From positions 1 through 64,000 of the forward strand of contig CBKWJC010000023.1 in the NCBI GenBank assembly GCA_966674685.1: DNA of 64,000 nt. Direction: 5' to 3'. The notes under the pieces are model-generated. The model saw only the letters and a list, made by a program, of their open reading frames with translations, was not told the origin of the DNA and searched no databases. The first letter of the stretch is position 1; the number at the start of each line of letters is the position of its first letter. A program made the position numbers and the translations under genes. Source of the stretch: Thainema sp966674685. GTDB lineage: Bacteria; Cyanobacteriota; Cyanobacteriia; Phormidesmidales; Phormidesmidaceae. Positions 51,463 through 60,271 of this stretch are shown here, piece after piece.

Positions 51463-52095
51463 ATGACGACTATCACAGTTTACGGAACTCCAATCAGTAC
51501 CTACGTTCGCACAACCCGAATGTTACTGGAACAGGCCGGGGTTCATTATCATCTGGAAGACGTTGGCATTTTCAATGGCGATAATCAATCTTCCGATTAC
51601 TTAGTCAAGAATCCGTTTGGCAAAGTTCCAACGCTCGAAGTGGATGACACAGTGATTTATGAGACAACTGCCATTACTGATTACGTAAATACAGCCTTAG
51701 CCGATGGTCAATTTAGCCCTGCTGATCCTCTGCGGCGGGCACGAATGCTCCAAATTATGGGTATTGTTGATAGCTATTTATATCCCGCTGTAATCGGCAC
51801 CATTGTCATTCAGCGGCTGATTGTCCCAAATCAGGGTGGAGAAACCGATGAGCCGGCGGTCAAATCTGCGATCGCACCCGCCCATACTGCGATTGCCGCC
51901 ATCGAAGCTCTCATGACGGGTGAGTCTTATCTTTTGGGTGAGGAAATAAGTATTGCTGATTTCTATGTGATTCCGGTGCTGCTTTACCTGTCCCAAACGC
52001 CAGAATTTCAGCCTGTGATGAGCCAGTCTCCCAAGCTTTTAGCCTGGTGGGAACGGACACGCCAACTGCCTGTCGTGCAAAAGGTCTGCCAGTAA
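51463..52095 (+). CDS. Glutathione S-transferase family protein
   Basis: 210 residues with the GST fold: N-terminal thioredoxin-like domain (TITVYGTPISTYVRTTRMLLEQAGV, NPFGKVPTLEVDDTVIYETTAI: SxxT/Y-type active site and the VP-T loop) and an all-helical C-terminal domain with GEEISIADFYVIPVLLYL. No co-factor specifics can be read. Starts with ATG at 51463; it is monocistronic. Confidence 0.88.
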   Translation: MTTITVYGTPISTYVRTTRMLLEQAGVHYHLEDVGIFNGDNQSSDYLVKNPFGKVPTLEVDDTVIYETTAITDYVNTALADGQFSPADPLRRARMLQIMGIVDSYLYPAVIGTIVIQRLIVPNQGGETDEPAVKSAIAPAHTAIAAIEALMTGESYLLGEEISIADFYVIPVLLYLSQTPEFQPVMSQSPKLLAWWERTRQLPVVQKVCQ

Positions 52096-52378
52096 GTCAC
52101 AGGGGGGATGTCAGCTTGTTCATGATTCCCTCAGAGGACAGAGCACAATCTGTTTACATATCGTTACAATAAAGATGTTTCAAGGGTTCAATGTGCATGT
52201 CGCTGTGAATATGCCCTCTGCTGGCAAAGTTGCAGTACGTTGCATTGGCTCAATAGCATTTATAAAACATTGGAAAAGTCAATCGTAACAGGGGTTTCGA
52301 TTGAAATAACGATCAACACTTTGACGCTGAGTGTTGAGAACAAGCGATTGCCTTTTCCATTGAACGATAAGGAATCAC

Positions 52379-53503
52379 ATGAAGGGTTTAAGATTTGGCA
52401 ATTTATTTGGTATTCCGTTTTACATCAATCCCTCTTGGTTTTTAGTCCTCGCGCTGGTTACCTGGGATTATGGCGGCGGACTGGCTCAGCAGTTTCCCAC
52501 GCTGACGGGTGCATCTCCCTGGCTCTTGGGTTTGGGTGCGGCGCTACTGCTGTTTGCGTCCGTGCTGGCTCATGAGTTGGGTCACAGCTTCGTGGCTATC
52601 AGTCAGGGGATTGAAGTAAAGTCCATTACCCTATTCATCTTTGGTGGATTGGCCAGCCTGGAGCGGGAATCCGACAGTCCGGCGGAAGCCTTTTGGGTTG
52701 CGATCGCAGGCCCACTGGTAAGCTTCACGCTATTCTTTCTCTTTATGGCCATCGGCATCTTGGCTCCAATTTCTGGGCCAATTGCAGCGATTGTAAACCT
52801 GTTGGCCTACATCAACCTGGCAATTGGTTTGTTTAACCTAATTCCCGGTCTGCCCTTGGACGGCGGCAACGTTCTCAAGTCCCTGGTTTGGAAGATTACG
52901 GGTAATTCGTACAAAGGCATCACGTTTGCGGGTCGGGTCGGTCAATTCATCGGCTGGAGCGCCATCGGCCTCAGCGTTCTATCCTTCTTTGGCCTCAGCC
53001 CCGTCGGTAGTGTTTGGACTCTGTTGATTGGTTGGTTTTTGCTACAGAATGCTGGTTTTGCGGCACAGTCAGCTCAATTCCAAGAGCGTTTGGATGGTTT
53101 GACCGCTGGCGATGTAGTTGAACCCGATAGCCCAGTCATCGCGGCTGATGCATCGTTGCGCCAGTTTGCCGATGAGTCAATCTTGAATCAAGATAGCGGC
53201 TGGCAGCGGTTCTTGGTCACTGATGCTGAGCAGCAGCTCATTGGCACGGCATCCATTGAAGATTTGAAGCAGATTCCCATTGACCAGTGGGAAACGCAGA
53301 CGGTGCGCGATATCGCTAAGCCGACTGAATCTGAGCTAACCATTCAATCGAATCGACCTCTGCTAGATGCCATTCAGCTCCTGGAAGAAAAGCGCTTATC
53401 CGCTCTCACCGTCATTACGGAAAACGGTAGCGTCGTTGGACTGCTGGAGAAAAGCGCCATTATTGAGCGCTTACGCAATGGTAATCAGCTGAAGTCGGCA
53501 TAG
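52379..53503 (+). CDS. Site-2 protease (M50) with C-terminal CBS domains
   Basis: 374 residues. AAGGA before the ATG sets the start. The S2P zinc site HELGH (H65, E66, H69) and the second motif NLIPGLPLDGGN (153-164, with D161) are intact, in a six-helix membrane domain. From about 250 a pair of CBS modules follows (TAGDVVEPDSPVIAADASLRQF..., SELTIQSNRPLLDAIQLL). CBS domains likely sense nucleotides; substrates in this family are membrane-bound anti-sigma factors or similar, unknown here. Confidence 0.92.
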   Translation: MKGLRFGNLFGIPFYINPSWFLVLALVTWDYGGGLAQQFPTLTGASPWLLGLGAALLLFASVLAHELGHSFVAISQGIEVKSITLFIFGGLASLERESDSPAEAFWVAIAGPLVSFTLFFLFMAIGILAPISGPIAAIVNLLAYINLAIGLFNLIPGLPLDGGNVLKSLVWKITGNSYKGITFAGRVGQFIGWSAIGLSVLSFFGLSPVGSVWTLLIGWFLLQNAGFAAQSAQFQERLDGLTAGDVVEPDSPVIAADASLRQFADESILNQDSGWQRFLVTDAEQQLIGTASIEDLKQIPIDQWETQTVRDIAKPTESELTIQSNRPLLDAIQLLEEKRLSALTVITENGSVVGLLEKSAIIERLRNGNQLKSA

Positions 53504-53510
53504 TTTAAAA

Positions 53511-53565
53511 AATAGAAGTAATGATGGGTCGCTGGCACCGCCAGCGACCCATCATTACTTCTATT
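53511..53565. terminator. Bidirectional terminator between S2P gene and hypothetical gene
   Basis: A perfect 26-bp stem (AATAGAAGTAATGATGGGTC.. arms) with a 3-base loop, in a convergent junction. Confidence 0.88.
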
Positions 53566-53582
53566 CTTCTATTTCTTTACTT

Positions 53583-53867
53583 TTACTTATTTCGCTTTTT
53601 TCCCTTTGGCTTTGTACCGGGCGGCGTCCGGTGATCGCCAAAATACTTCTCACTGCGATAGCGCAGCCACACTTTCAGCGTCTCAGGAATTTGCTGTTTC
53701 TGCTCCTTCGTGAGCTGGTTATACAGATCTAGTGCCTTTTCCCGTTCGCCACGACAGGCACGGTTGTTGTGAGCATCCCAATAGGAGCGAGCCACGCGAA
53801 TCCGCCGACACACTTCCTTAATGAGGGCATCGCCTTCGAGGGGTTGATCGGGATTGTGTTTGGACAT
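53583..53867 (-). CDS. Conserved cyanobacterial hypothetical protein, basic C-terminus
   Basis: 94 residues: helical region (EVCRRIRVARSYWDAHNNRAC, ALDLYNQLTKEQKQQIPETL), then VWLRYRSEKYFGDHRTPPGTKPKGKKRNK, which is strongly basic and ends abruptly. The GDHRTPPGTKPKGKK end is one I associate with conserved cyanobacterial hypotheticals. No domain recognised; a role with nucleic acid is only suggested by charge. ATG at 53867. Confidence 0.7.
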   Translation of the reverse strand: MSKHNPDQPLEGDALIKEVCRRIRVARSYWDAHNNRACRGEREKALDLYNQLTKEQKQQIPETLKVWLRYRSEKYFGDHRTPPGTKPKGKKRNK

Positions 53868-53871
53868 AGAT

Positions 53872-54070
53872 GAGGTTAGTGCTGAGTGTTGTGAATTTTG
53901 GATTTTAGATTTTGGATTTTGGATTTCGGGGACTGGGTGGTGGAATACGCCTGACTCCTCACTCCTCTCGCCTCACTTTTTAAGTGCTGAGTCTGAGTAC
54001 TTTACAGCTTTTACTGCCTTTACAACCTTTACAGCCCTCTACAGCCTCAAATTCCTCACGCCTTTCTTAC
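53872..54070. repeat. Composite low-complexity tract (family E, long copy)
   Basis: GTGCTGAGTG, GGATTTTAGATTTTGGATTT, GGAATACGCCTGACTCCTC, ACTCCTCTCGCCTCAC, AAGTGCTGAG and CTTTACAGC units in the same order as at 2311-2442. Confidence 0.75.
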
Positions 54071-54084
54071 TCAAAAAAACAAAA

Positions 54085-55044
54085 CTAAACGCACTGGGCA
54101 ATGAAGGTGCGGTGGCGGGGGCTGTTGAATGTGACGGTCGGTGTTGCAAATCCTGCCGATTCAATCGCCTGGGCTAGATCGAGCGCAAAATACTGATCGA
54201 GATAGGGTTCGGTGCTTTTGAGCAGCGTGAAAACAAAGGGCGGAATCGTTTTCAGAAATTCTGACTGGGGATTCATATCCATAATAGCTACGTGACCACC
54301 GGGGCGTAATAGGCGACGAGCTTCCTGCAAAATTGCGATCGCAGCTGACTGGGGTAGTTCATGGAACATCAGGCAGGCGGACACCAGGTCAAAGGAACCG
54401 CTGGGTAACTGTGTATCTTCAGCGGCGGCATGTACCCACTGCATGGACTGGTAGCGCTCTGTCTGCTGAGCTTTGTACTGCGCCACGGTGACAAAGTAGG
54501 GTGACAGATCCACGCCCGTCAGTTGCGCTTGGGGGAACGTATCTTGCAGCGTAAATGTGCTCAAACCCACGCCGCAACCTAAGTCCACAATTGTCTTGGG
54601 TGCAGTTGGTAATTGAGCCGTCAGGACATCGTGATAGCTCTGCCGCAAGCGGGCATCGCCTTGTGCGCCTGATTCTGGCCAGATGCGGGCGTGAACTGCG
54701 CGGGCTGCTACATCTAGCTCCATCGCGGGTGTCCAGCCCAGATTGCCCTCGTCGTAGGCGTGAAAACTGGTGGTGTAATAGTCGGGATAGGTCAAATTGG
54801 GATTGGTCATCGCGGCCAAATCCTGTTCCCAATTGGCATCGAATTCGGCTCCCGACTGGCGCGATCGCAGATCTTGGACTTCCTGCCGCCACTGCACACC
54901 AATAGTTTCGGCTCGCTTGACCATCATGGCGCGGGCGCGGGACTTGGCTAGCTGCGCCAGGGGCTTGACCGCTAGGACGCCATTCACCACGCCGTTCATC
55001 ACTTGAGACGTAGCCGCTGATAGAGGAGAGACAGTCGCAGACAT
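54085..55044 (-). CDS. SAM-dependent methyltransferase
   Basis: 319 residues. About 145-250 is a class I methyltransferase domain: IVDLGCGVGLSTFTL (motif I), LTGVDLSPYFVTVAQYKA, SACLMFHELPQSAAIAILQE and LLRPGGHVAIMDMNPQS. The N-terminal 140 residues (LAKSRARAMMVKRAETIGVQW, then DYYTTSFHAYDEGNLGW) are the cyanobacterial extension often placed upstream of this domain. Substrate unknown. ATG at 55044. Confidence 0.86.
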   Translation of the reverse strand: MSATVSPLSAATSQVMNGVVNGVLAVKPLAQLAKSRARAMMVKRAETIGVQWRQEVQDLRSRQSGAEFDANWEQDLAAMTNPNLTYPDYYTTSFHAYDEGNLGWTPAMELDVAARAVHARIWPESGAQGDARLRQSYHDVLTAQLPTAPKTIVDLGCGVGLSTFTLQDTFPQAQLTGVDLSPYFVTVAQYKAQQTERYQSMQWVHAAAEDTQLPSGSFDLVSACLMFHELPQSAAIAILQEARRLLRPGGHVAIMDMNPQSEFLKTIPPFVFTLLKSTEPYLDQYFALDLAQAIESAGFATPTVTFNSPRHRTFIAQCV

Positions 55045-55553
55045 AGGAAGATGTAAAAAGATGCAAAACGAAGAGTTAATTAACTGCCATATTTACCTAA
55101 ATCAAATCCTGGCACAAGCGGTTGAGCAGGAATTTCAGGCAAATTTTGGTTAAGGTGCGGACATTGCGATCGCAGATCGGTCAGAACCGAACCTAGTACA
55201 ATAACCACCTTTGATATCTTTAAGGCTGAGTAAATATTTAAGTTCATATCCGGTACCTAAACCCCGAAAGATTAATTTGCTGTTGCGATGTGGCGACAAA
55301 TTAACCTCCGGCTCTCAAAGTGCCAAATGCAAGATATGAGTAAAACTAAAAATCAATAGCCAAGTGAGTTACGCTACACCAAGTTTACGTATAACATTCT
55401 CAGGAAAACCCTATTAAAATTTCAGGACACTATTCTGAGACAGCATCAAGTTTGTTCGTTGGGGTACATCCTGGAGAGATTTAGCTCAACGAATCAACTT
55501 GATACATCCTTAAAACAAATCGAGCTTACACGTTCAAGCAGGAGGCAATTTGG
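55045..55553. other. 509-base divergent gap with element D copy 3
   Basis: Promoters of the methyltransferase and DnaJ-like genes must lie here, with element D copy 3 at 55242-55345. No gene or other feature recognised. Confidence 0.5.
55242..55345. repeat. Palindromic element, family D copy 3
   Basis: GTTCATATCCGGTACC and AAGATATGAGTAAA form inverted ends; the core ATTAATTTGCTGTTGCGATG/TGGCGACAAATTAACC matches D copies 1 and 2. Confidence 0.55.
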
Positions 55554-56567
55554 ATGGCCGCAACTGATTTCAAAGACTATTACGCCATTCTGGGAGTAGA
55601 CAAAAGCTCAAGTGCTGACGAAATTAAGCGCGCCTATCGTAAATCGGCCCGCCAATATCATCCTGACTTGAATCCTGGCGACAAAGCCGCAGAGGCTCGC
55701 TTTAAGGAAGTCAATGAAGCTTATGAAGTGCTGTCTGATCCCGATAAGCGACAAAAATATGACCAGTTTGGTCAGTATTGGAAACAAGCTGGTCAAGCTG
55801 GCGGCTGGGCAGGTGGCGCACCAGGCGGCGTTGGTGGTTTTGACTTTAGCAACTACGGTAGTTTCGACGAATTTATCAACGAGCTGCTCGGGCGCTTCTC
55901 CACAGGCGCAACAGGCAGCCGCAGTCGCACCTACAGCTATGGCTCGCCACGGGGTACAGGCGGTTTCAGCGGCTTTGATGATTTTGCGACAGGGTTTGGC
56001 GGGCGCGGAGCAGCGACTACTGGCGCAAATTTAGACCAAGAAGCGTCAATTTCTCTTACCTTTAGCGAAGCATTTCACGGTGCCCAGAAGCGACTCAACC
56101 TGGGTACAGAGATGATAGATGTCAGGATTCCGGCAGGAGCGAGAAACGGCAGTCGCATCCGAGTGCGAGGCAAAGGCATCGCCGATCCGATGGGAGCCAA
56201 GAAGCGGGGAGATCTGTATCTCAATGTGCAACTTCAGCCCCATACGTTTTTCAAATTAGACGGCGATAATTTGACCTGCGAAGTTCCGATCGCACCAGAT
56301 GAAGCAGCACTAGGCGGTTCGATTGATGTACCTACACCGGATGGTTCTGTCACCATGACGATTCCGGCAGGCATTCGATCAGGACAGTCGCTCCGTTTGC
56401 GGGGCAAAGGCTGGCCGAACCGCAAAGGTGGACGTGGCGATCAGCTTGTGCGAGTACAAATTGTGCCACCGAAGGATCTAAGTGATATCGAACGCGAGTG
56501 CTACGAGAAAATTCGCGACAGCCGCACGATGAATCCTCGCAGTAGTATTTCCAACATCCGCTTGTAG
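55554..56567 (+). CDS. DnaJ/CbpA-like co-chaperone
   Basis: 337 residues. J domain at about 1-70 with intact HPD (36-38, RQYHPDLNPGDKAAEARF), a long Gly-rich linker (about 75-160), then the C-terminal substrate-binding domains (SISLTFSEAFHGAQKRL, VRIPAGARNGSRIRVRGKG, VPTPDGSVTMTIPAG). There is no zinc-finger (CxxCxGxG) region, so it is a DnaJ type II (CbpA) protein that stimulates DnaK. AGGAGG stands before the ATG. Confidence 0.93.
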   Translation: MAATDFKDYYAILGVDKSSSADEIKRAYRKSARQYHPDLNPGDKAAEARFKEVNEAYEVLSDPDKRQKYDQFGQYWKQAGQAGGWAGGAPGGVGGFDFSNYGSFDEFINELLGRFSTGATGSRSRTYSYGSPRGTGGFSGFDDFATGFGGRGAATTGANLDQEASISLTFSEAFHGAQKRLNLGTEMIDVRIPAGARNGSRIRVRGKGIADPMGAKKRGDLYLNVQLQPHTFFKLDGDNLTCEVPIAPDEAALGGSIDVPTPDGSVTMTIPAGIRSGQSLRLRGKGWPNRKGGRGDQLVRVQIVPPKDLSDIERECYEKIRDSRTMNPRSSISNIRL

Positions 56568-56601
56568 AGAACTAGCATTTAGTGCCTTTACTAACAACAG
56601 C

Positions 56602-56635
56602 AAAGTAGGGACGAATGGTCATTCGCCCCTACTTT
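56602..56635. terminator. GTAGGG...CCCTAC hairpin, terminator between dnaJ-like and PG-binding genes
   Basis: AAAGTAGGGACGAATGG / TCATTCGCCCCTACTTT in a convergent junction; same repeat type as at 12573. Confidence 0.75.
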
Positions 56636-56668
56636 AATCATCAAAAAGCAACAAATTTGTCGAGAAAA

Positions 56669-57160
56669 TTACAGCGTTGCGTGGCTGACTTGGCTGGAGA
56701 GGCTATACAGCGCCATCCAAGTTCGAGGGCCAACAATACCGTCTGCAACTAAATGATACTCGCTTTGGAAGACCTTAACAGCGGCTTCCGTTTTGGGCCC
56801 AAAGATGCCATCAATCGGGCCAGCATGATACCGAGAATCAATGAGATTGTCGAAGCCAGAAAATACTCGCTGTAGGCGCTCGACGTATTCATTACGGCTG
56901 TCACGACGCAGAACTGGCACATCAATTGGGTAACCCGCATCTAGTGCCTTCCACGTTTTGGGGCCGACAATGCCATCTTCTGCCAAGAACAGACGATATT
57001 GCATCACTTTAACTGCGAATTCAGTTTGAGGGCCAAAAACACCATCGATTTGAAGTTGGATGGGGCCACGCTGATTCAGTAGGTATTGCAAGTCTTGTAC
57101 AACTGCACCTTGAGAGCCGCGCTTTACAGTGGGACGTTGAATATTGATATTCGTTTGCAT
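56669..57160 (-). CDS. Protein of two peptidoglycan-binding (PGRP_1) domains
   Basis: 163 residues from the ATG at 57160, preceded by AAGGAGT. Two copies of the peptidoglycan-binding domain follow one another: VKRGSQGAVVQDLQYLLNQRG..IDGVFGPQTEFAVKVMQYR and VLRRDSRNEYVERLQRVF..IDGIFGPKTEAAVKVFQSE, each ending DGIVGP(K/R)TWKAL-like. No signal peptide is evident and no catalytic domain is attached. It may be a wall-binding or regulatory protein; the expected export signal is missing. Confidence 0.86.
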   Translation of the reverse strand: MQTNINIQRPTVKRGSQGAVVQDLQYLLNQRGPIQLQIDGVFGPQTEFAVKVMQYRLFLAEDGIVGPKTWKALDAGYPIDVPVLRRDSRNEYVERLQRVFSGFDNLIDSRYHAGPIDGIFGPKTEAAVKVFQSEYHLVADGIVGPRTWMALYSLSSQVSHATL

Positions 57161-57383
57161 CAGAAACTCCTTACAGTATGTGAATCGATAGGGGGGAATC
57201 AATTAATTAAGAATGGATTCAGTAGCGGTTTGATGAACTCTTGAATCCGTTCTGATAGAGATATCAATCCATACCGAGGAGATTTCGGCAAAGCACCTTA
57301 CCCAAACTGGGGCATTTGCCGTAAGCACTAATGTGGCTACTTACTGTTGTGCAAAGTGTTGTAAAAAGTTGCGTTAAAAAATA

Positions 57384-57410
57384 AAAGGGCTTGACCGGAG
57401 TCAAACCCTT
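57384..57410 (-). terminator. Terminator of the principal sigma factor gene
   Basis: AAGGGCTTGAC / GTCAAACCCTT stem (one mismatch) just after the stop codon, followed by a U-run on the minus strand. Confidence 0.7.
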
Positions 57411-57446
57411 CTGAAAATCGCGTAGCTGACGATAGTACTCGCAGCC

Positions 57447-58556
57447 TTAGCGGATGTATTCTTTTAATACACTGTTGCGATTGGGATGACGCAGCTTCCG
57501 TAGTGCCTTGGCTTCAATTTGACGAATTCGCTCGCGGGTTACATTGAAGATCTGGCCAATTTCTTCCAGGGTCTTCATGCGGCCATCATCTAAACCATAT
57601 CGCAAACGCAGCACATCACGCTCACGAGGGCTAAGCGTACCTAGGACGCCTTCCAAATCTTCTCGAAGTAGACTCTTGGATACCTGATCTTCGGGTGTTT
57701 CGCCATCGGATTCGATGAAGTCGCCTAGACGAGAATCTTCCTCTTTACCAATGGGAGTTTCGAGCGAGATAGGCAGTTGTGCTGATTTGGCGATGAACCG
57801 GAGTTTTTCAATGGTCATTTCCATCCGGTCAGCAATTTCTTCCTCAGTTGGCTTACGCCCGAGTTCCTGAGAGAGCAGTTTGGTCGTTTTCTTGATCCGA
57901 GAAATGGTTTCGTACAGGTGGACTGGCAGACGGATGGTACGAGATTGATCTGCGATCGCACGGGTAATCGCCTGACGAATCCACCACGTCGCGTAGGTTG
58001 AGAACTTATAGCCCTTTTCATGGTCAAACTTCTCAGCCGCCCGAATCAAGCCTAGACTACCTTCCTGAATCAAATCCTGGAAAGACAGGCCACGATTCAT
58101 GTACTTCTTTGCAATCGAAACCACCAGACGAAGGTTGGACTGCACCATCTTGTCCTTGGCTCGACGCCCAATGTATAAGCGGCGGCGGAAATCATGGAGC
58201 GGCATGTCAACAGCTTCAGCCCACTCTGCATCGTTTGGTTCTCGATCCAAGTCTTCCATGAGCTGTTCCCGAATGCGTTCCAGCTCAAGCAAGTCTGCAA
58301 TTTTACGTGCAAGTTCAATCTCTTCGTCCGCTCTTAGAAGTCGAATTCGGCCAATCTCTTGCAGATATAGGCGAATTGAATCTTCGGTATAGTGCTTCTT
58401 TTTCGTTTGAGTCCGACGTCGAGTTGCACGTCCTTTCGAACCCTTACCATCCTCAAGTTGAGGCTGTTCGCCACTATCGCTACCATCATCCAATAAAACT
58501 TCGAGTTCGTTTTGAGGCTTTGCGATGGTTTCGAGTACTTCTTTGGCCTGGGTCAT
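57447..58556 (-). CDS. sigA: Principal (group 1) sigma factor SigA
   Basis: 369 residues. Region 1.2 (DSIRLYLQEIGRIRLLRADEEIELARKI), region 2 (NLRLVVSIAKKYMNRGLSFQDLIQEGSLGLIRAAEKFD, YATWWIRQAITRAI), region 3 and region 4 (LSPRERDVLRLRYGLDD, TLEEIGQIFNVTRERIRQIEAKALRKL) are intact, ending in PNRNSVLKEYIR. The N-terminal 65 residues are poorly conserved and basic. Essential housekeeping sigma factor; it reads from an unusually long, gene-free upstream region (58557-59396). Confidence 0.94.
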   Translation of the reverse strand: MTQAKEVLETIAKPQNELEVLLDDGSDSGEQPQLEDGKGSKGRATRRRTQTKKKHYTEDSIRLYLQEIGRIRLLRADEEIELARKIADLLELERIREQLMEDLDREPNDAEWAEAVDMPLHDFRRRLYIGRRAKDKMVQSNLRLVVSIAKKYMNRGLSFQDLIQEGSLGLIRAAEKFDHEKGYKFSTYATWWIRQAITRAIADQSRTIRLPVHLYETISRIKKTTKLLSQELGRKPTEEEIADRMEMTIEKLRFIAKSAQLPISLETPIGKEEDSRLGDFIESDGETPEDQVSKSLLREDLEGVLGTLSPRERDVLRLRYGLDDGRMKTLEEIGQIFNVTRERIRQIEAKALRKLRHPNRNSVLKEYIR

Positions 58557-59396
58557 GCCGCGTTCCTCATGCTCCTTCAGTCATTACGGGTTCCAGATGA
58601 ACTGGAATAATTATATTGGCAACAATTCAAGCTGAAATTGAGTCAGTGCAGCTTAAATTGTCGCGCCATCGAATCCAAACAAAATTTGCTTGGGTCAGTT
58701 ATCAGAGTGGCCTATCTTAATGAGCTGCTTGGCAATATATTCCTATATTCTGAGCAGTAAAGAATTAAGCTGCCTACTGAAATTGACAGGGTCTTTCCGA
58801 TTGTAGCCTCTCTGACAAAAGTTGCATGCCATAAGTTAGAAGTTTGCTAATTCAGCATTGCTGAAGCATTTCCGGCTTAATGACAGAGTTCACACCTCTG
58901 ACAGAGACAATCTTAACTGAGAGCACGCTAGGGTCACTACTAACAGAAATACCCAAATGGCGGTGATCTGCTATTTGCTTATTTCTGAGCTCGTTGACCA
59001 ACTAGGCGTAGTATCTCTAAATTGCCAGTAAATTTGACATCAGAGAGGGCCAAGGGCAAAAGCAATCCACACATTAAATTAATTTAATTTAGTGGGTCTG
59101 CTGGCTGCTCCGTTGGCTACTTGGAATTGCTCCTTCTAGATTTGTAACTGATGGCTGTGGCTACTGCTGATAGACACAGACACCTAGGCACAAATGCGCT
59201 TGAACCTGCCAATCCTGATTTTAGAAAATATGTCAATGTTACTCTAGCTTAGATCACCTATCCGGCAAACGCCCAGAAATCGAGTGAATTGCGGAAGGGG
59301 ATACGCTATCTAGCTCATTTACTAAGTCTAAATCCAGAAAATTCTAGGCGTAAATCACAATTTCTAATTGAAATTGCCAGGGTCTTTCAATTTGAT
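58557..59396. other. 840-base gene-free region upstream of sigA
   Basis: No coding frame is convincing. A 20-base motif, TGAAATTGACAGGGTCTTTC at 58778-58797, recurs with one change, TGAAATTGCCAGGGTCTTTC, at 59370-59389. The second copy lies within a short inverted repeat (ATTGAAA...TTTCAAT) immediately behind the neighbouring gene's stop. Confidence 0.5.
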
Positions 59397-59726
59397 TTAT
59401 GTGTCTTCGGTTGAAATAGCGTCTATCCAAGAGGCTAGGTGAGGTTCGGACGAGGCTGTGAGACTGTCTAGGGCAAGAGCCGCAACGCTTTGACTGCGGA
59501 GACTTCCCCATAGACTACACTGTTCATCCGATAGGGTTAGCACGAGCGAAGCTCCACGCTGACTGAGACGACAGGCAGTTTGAAAAATCTTAGCTCGCTC
59601 AGATGCATCAGCCGTGTGCAGTCGATAAAATAATTCTCCTCGATAATTCATTCCCTCTTGGATGCGATCGCTAAACCAAAATTTGAACGAATGGATTTTG
59701 GCCTCATCGACAATTTCAGGTAACAC
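59397..59726 (-). CDS. Conserved cyanobacterial hypothetical protein
   Basis: 109 residues from a GTG (GAGGTAGGA upstream). Mixed alpha/beta look: HSFKFWFSDRIQEGMNYRGELFYRLH, ASLVLTLSDEQCSLWGSLRS, with two tryptophan-containing patches. No signal peptide or membrane helix. I recall similar hypotheticals from cyanobacteria but no function. Confidence 0.68.
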   Translation of the reverse strand: MLPEIVDEAKIHSFKFWFSDRIQEGMNYRGELFYRLHTADASERAKIFQTACRLSQRGASLVLTLSDEQCSLWGSLRSQSVAALALDSLTASSEPHLASWIDAISTEDT

Positions 59727-60271
59727 CGAGTCCTACCTCATAAGAAGTCAAGAACAAACATTCTAGTCATTGGCTACTGCAATCGTCCTGATCCAATAGT
59801 TCATTGGATCAGACTGTCATTGAACCGAATTAGGTAAAGCTTAGCCATGATCTAATTTGAGCCAATGTAATCATTTGATGACTTAGCAAGCTGGCTGAGG
59901 TGCCCACAGTGCTGCCCAATAACAACTGATAAGCTGACAAAATGAAAATTTGAAGTTTTTAAATCCTGATCAAGAAAAAATCTGAGACTAGGAGAAAAAA
60001 GCACCGCTGATCTTTTGTTAAAGAAAAATCAAAGAGCTGCTTTCTGTACTCAAATTACGAGGCAGGTACGTGAGGAAAAGTACTGTACTAATTGAATACA
60101 TTTGCTTGGACACATTTAAGTTCAGCATGATAAGTAGCTGCGTATAAATAAATGTCTAACCTGAAAAACCGGAGGAACGCCCTGGAGGAGTGCTCCTCCG
60201 GTTTTTAGATGCGTTTATCTATGTTGTAGCCGATCTAACTCTCGTTAAGTCCTAAGAAATTGTGAGAAACG
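59727..60271. other. 545-base gap with element C copy 3
   Basis: A long gene-free stretch upstream of the hypothetical gene; element C copy 3 occupies 60131-60232, and its hairpin serves as terminator for fcl. Nothing else recognised. Confidence 0.5.
60131..60232. repeat. Palindromic element, family C copy 3
   Basis: TAAGTAGCTGCG..AATAAATGTC, hairpin AAAAACCGGAGGA/TCCTCCGGTTTTT (60164-60176 with 60194-60206), then GATGCGTTTATCTATGTTG. The stem is also a good terminator for the minus-strand fcl gene ending at 60272. Confidence 0.7.

Noticed and set aside
53854..54177. 107-codon plus-strand ORF
   Set aside because: It reads through the family E low-complexity repeat, which explains its repeated amino acids.
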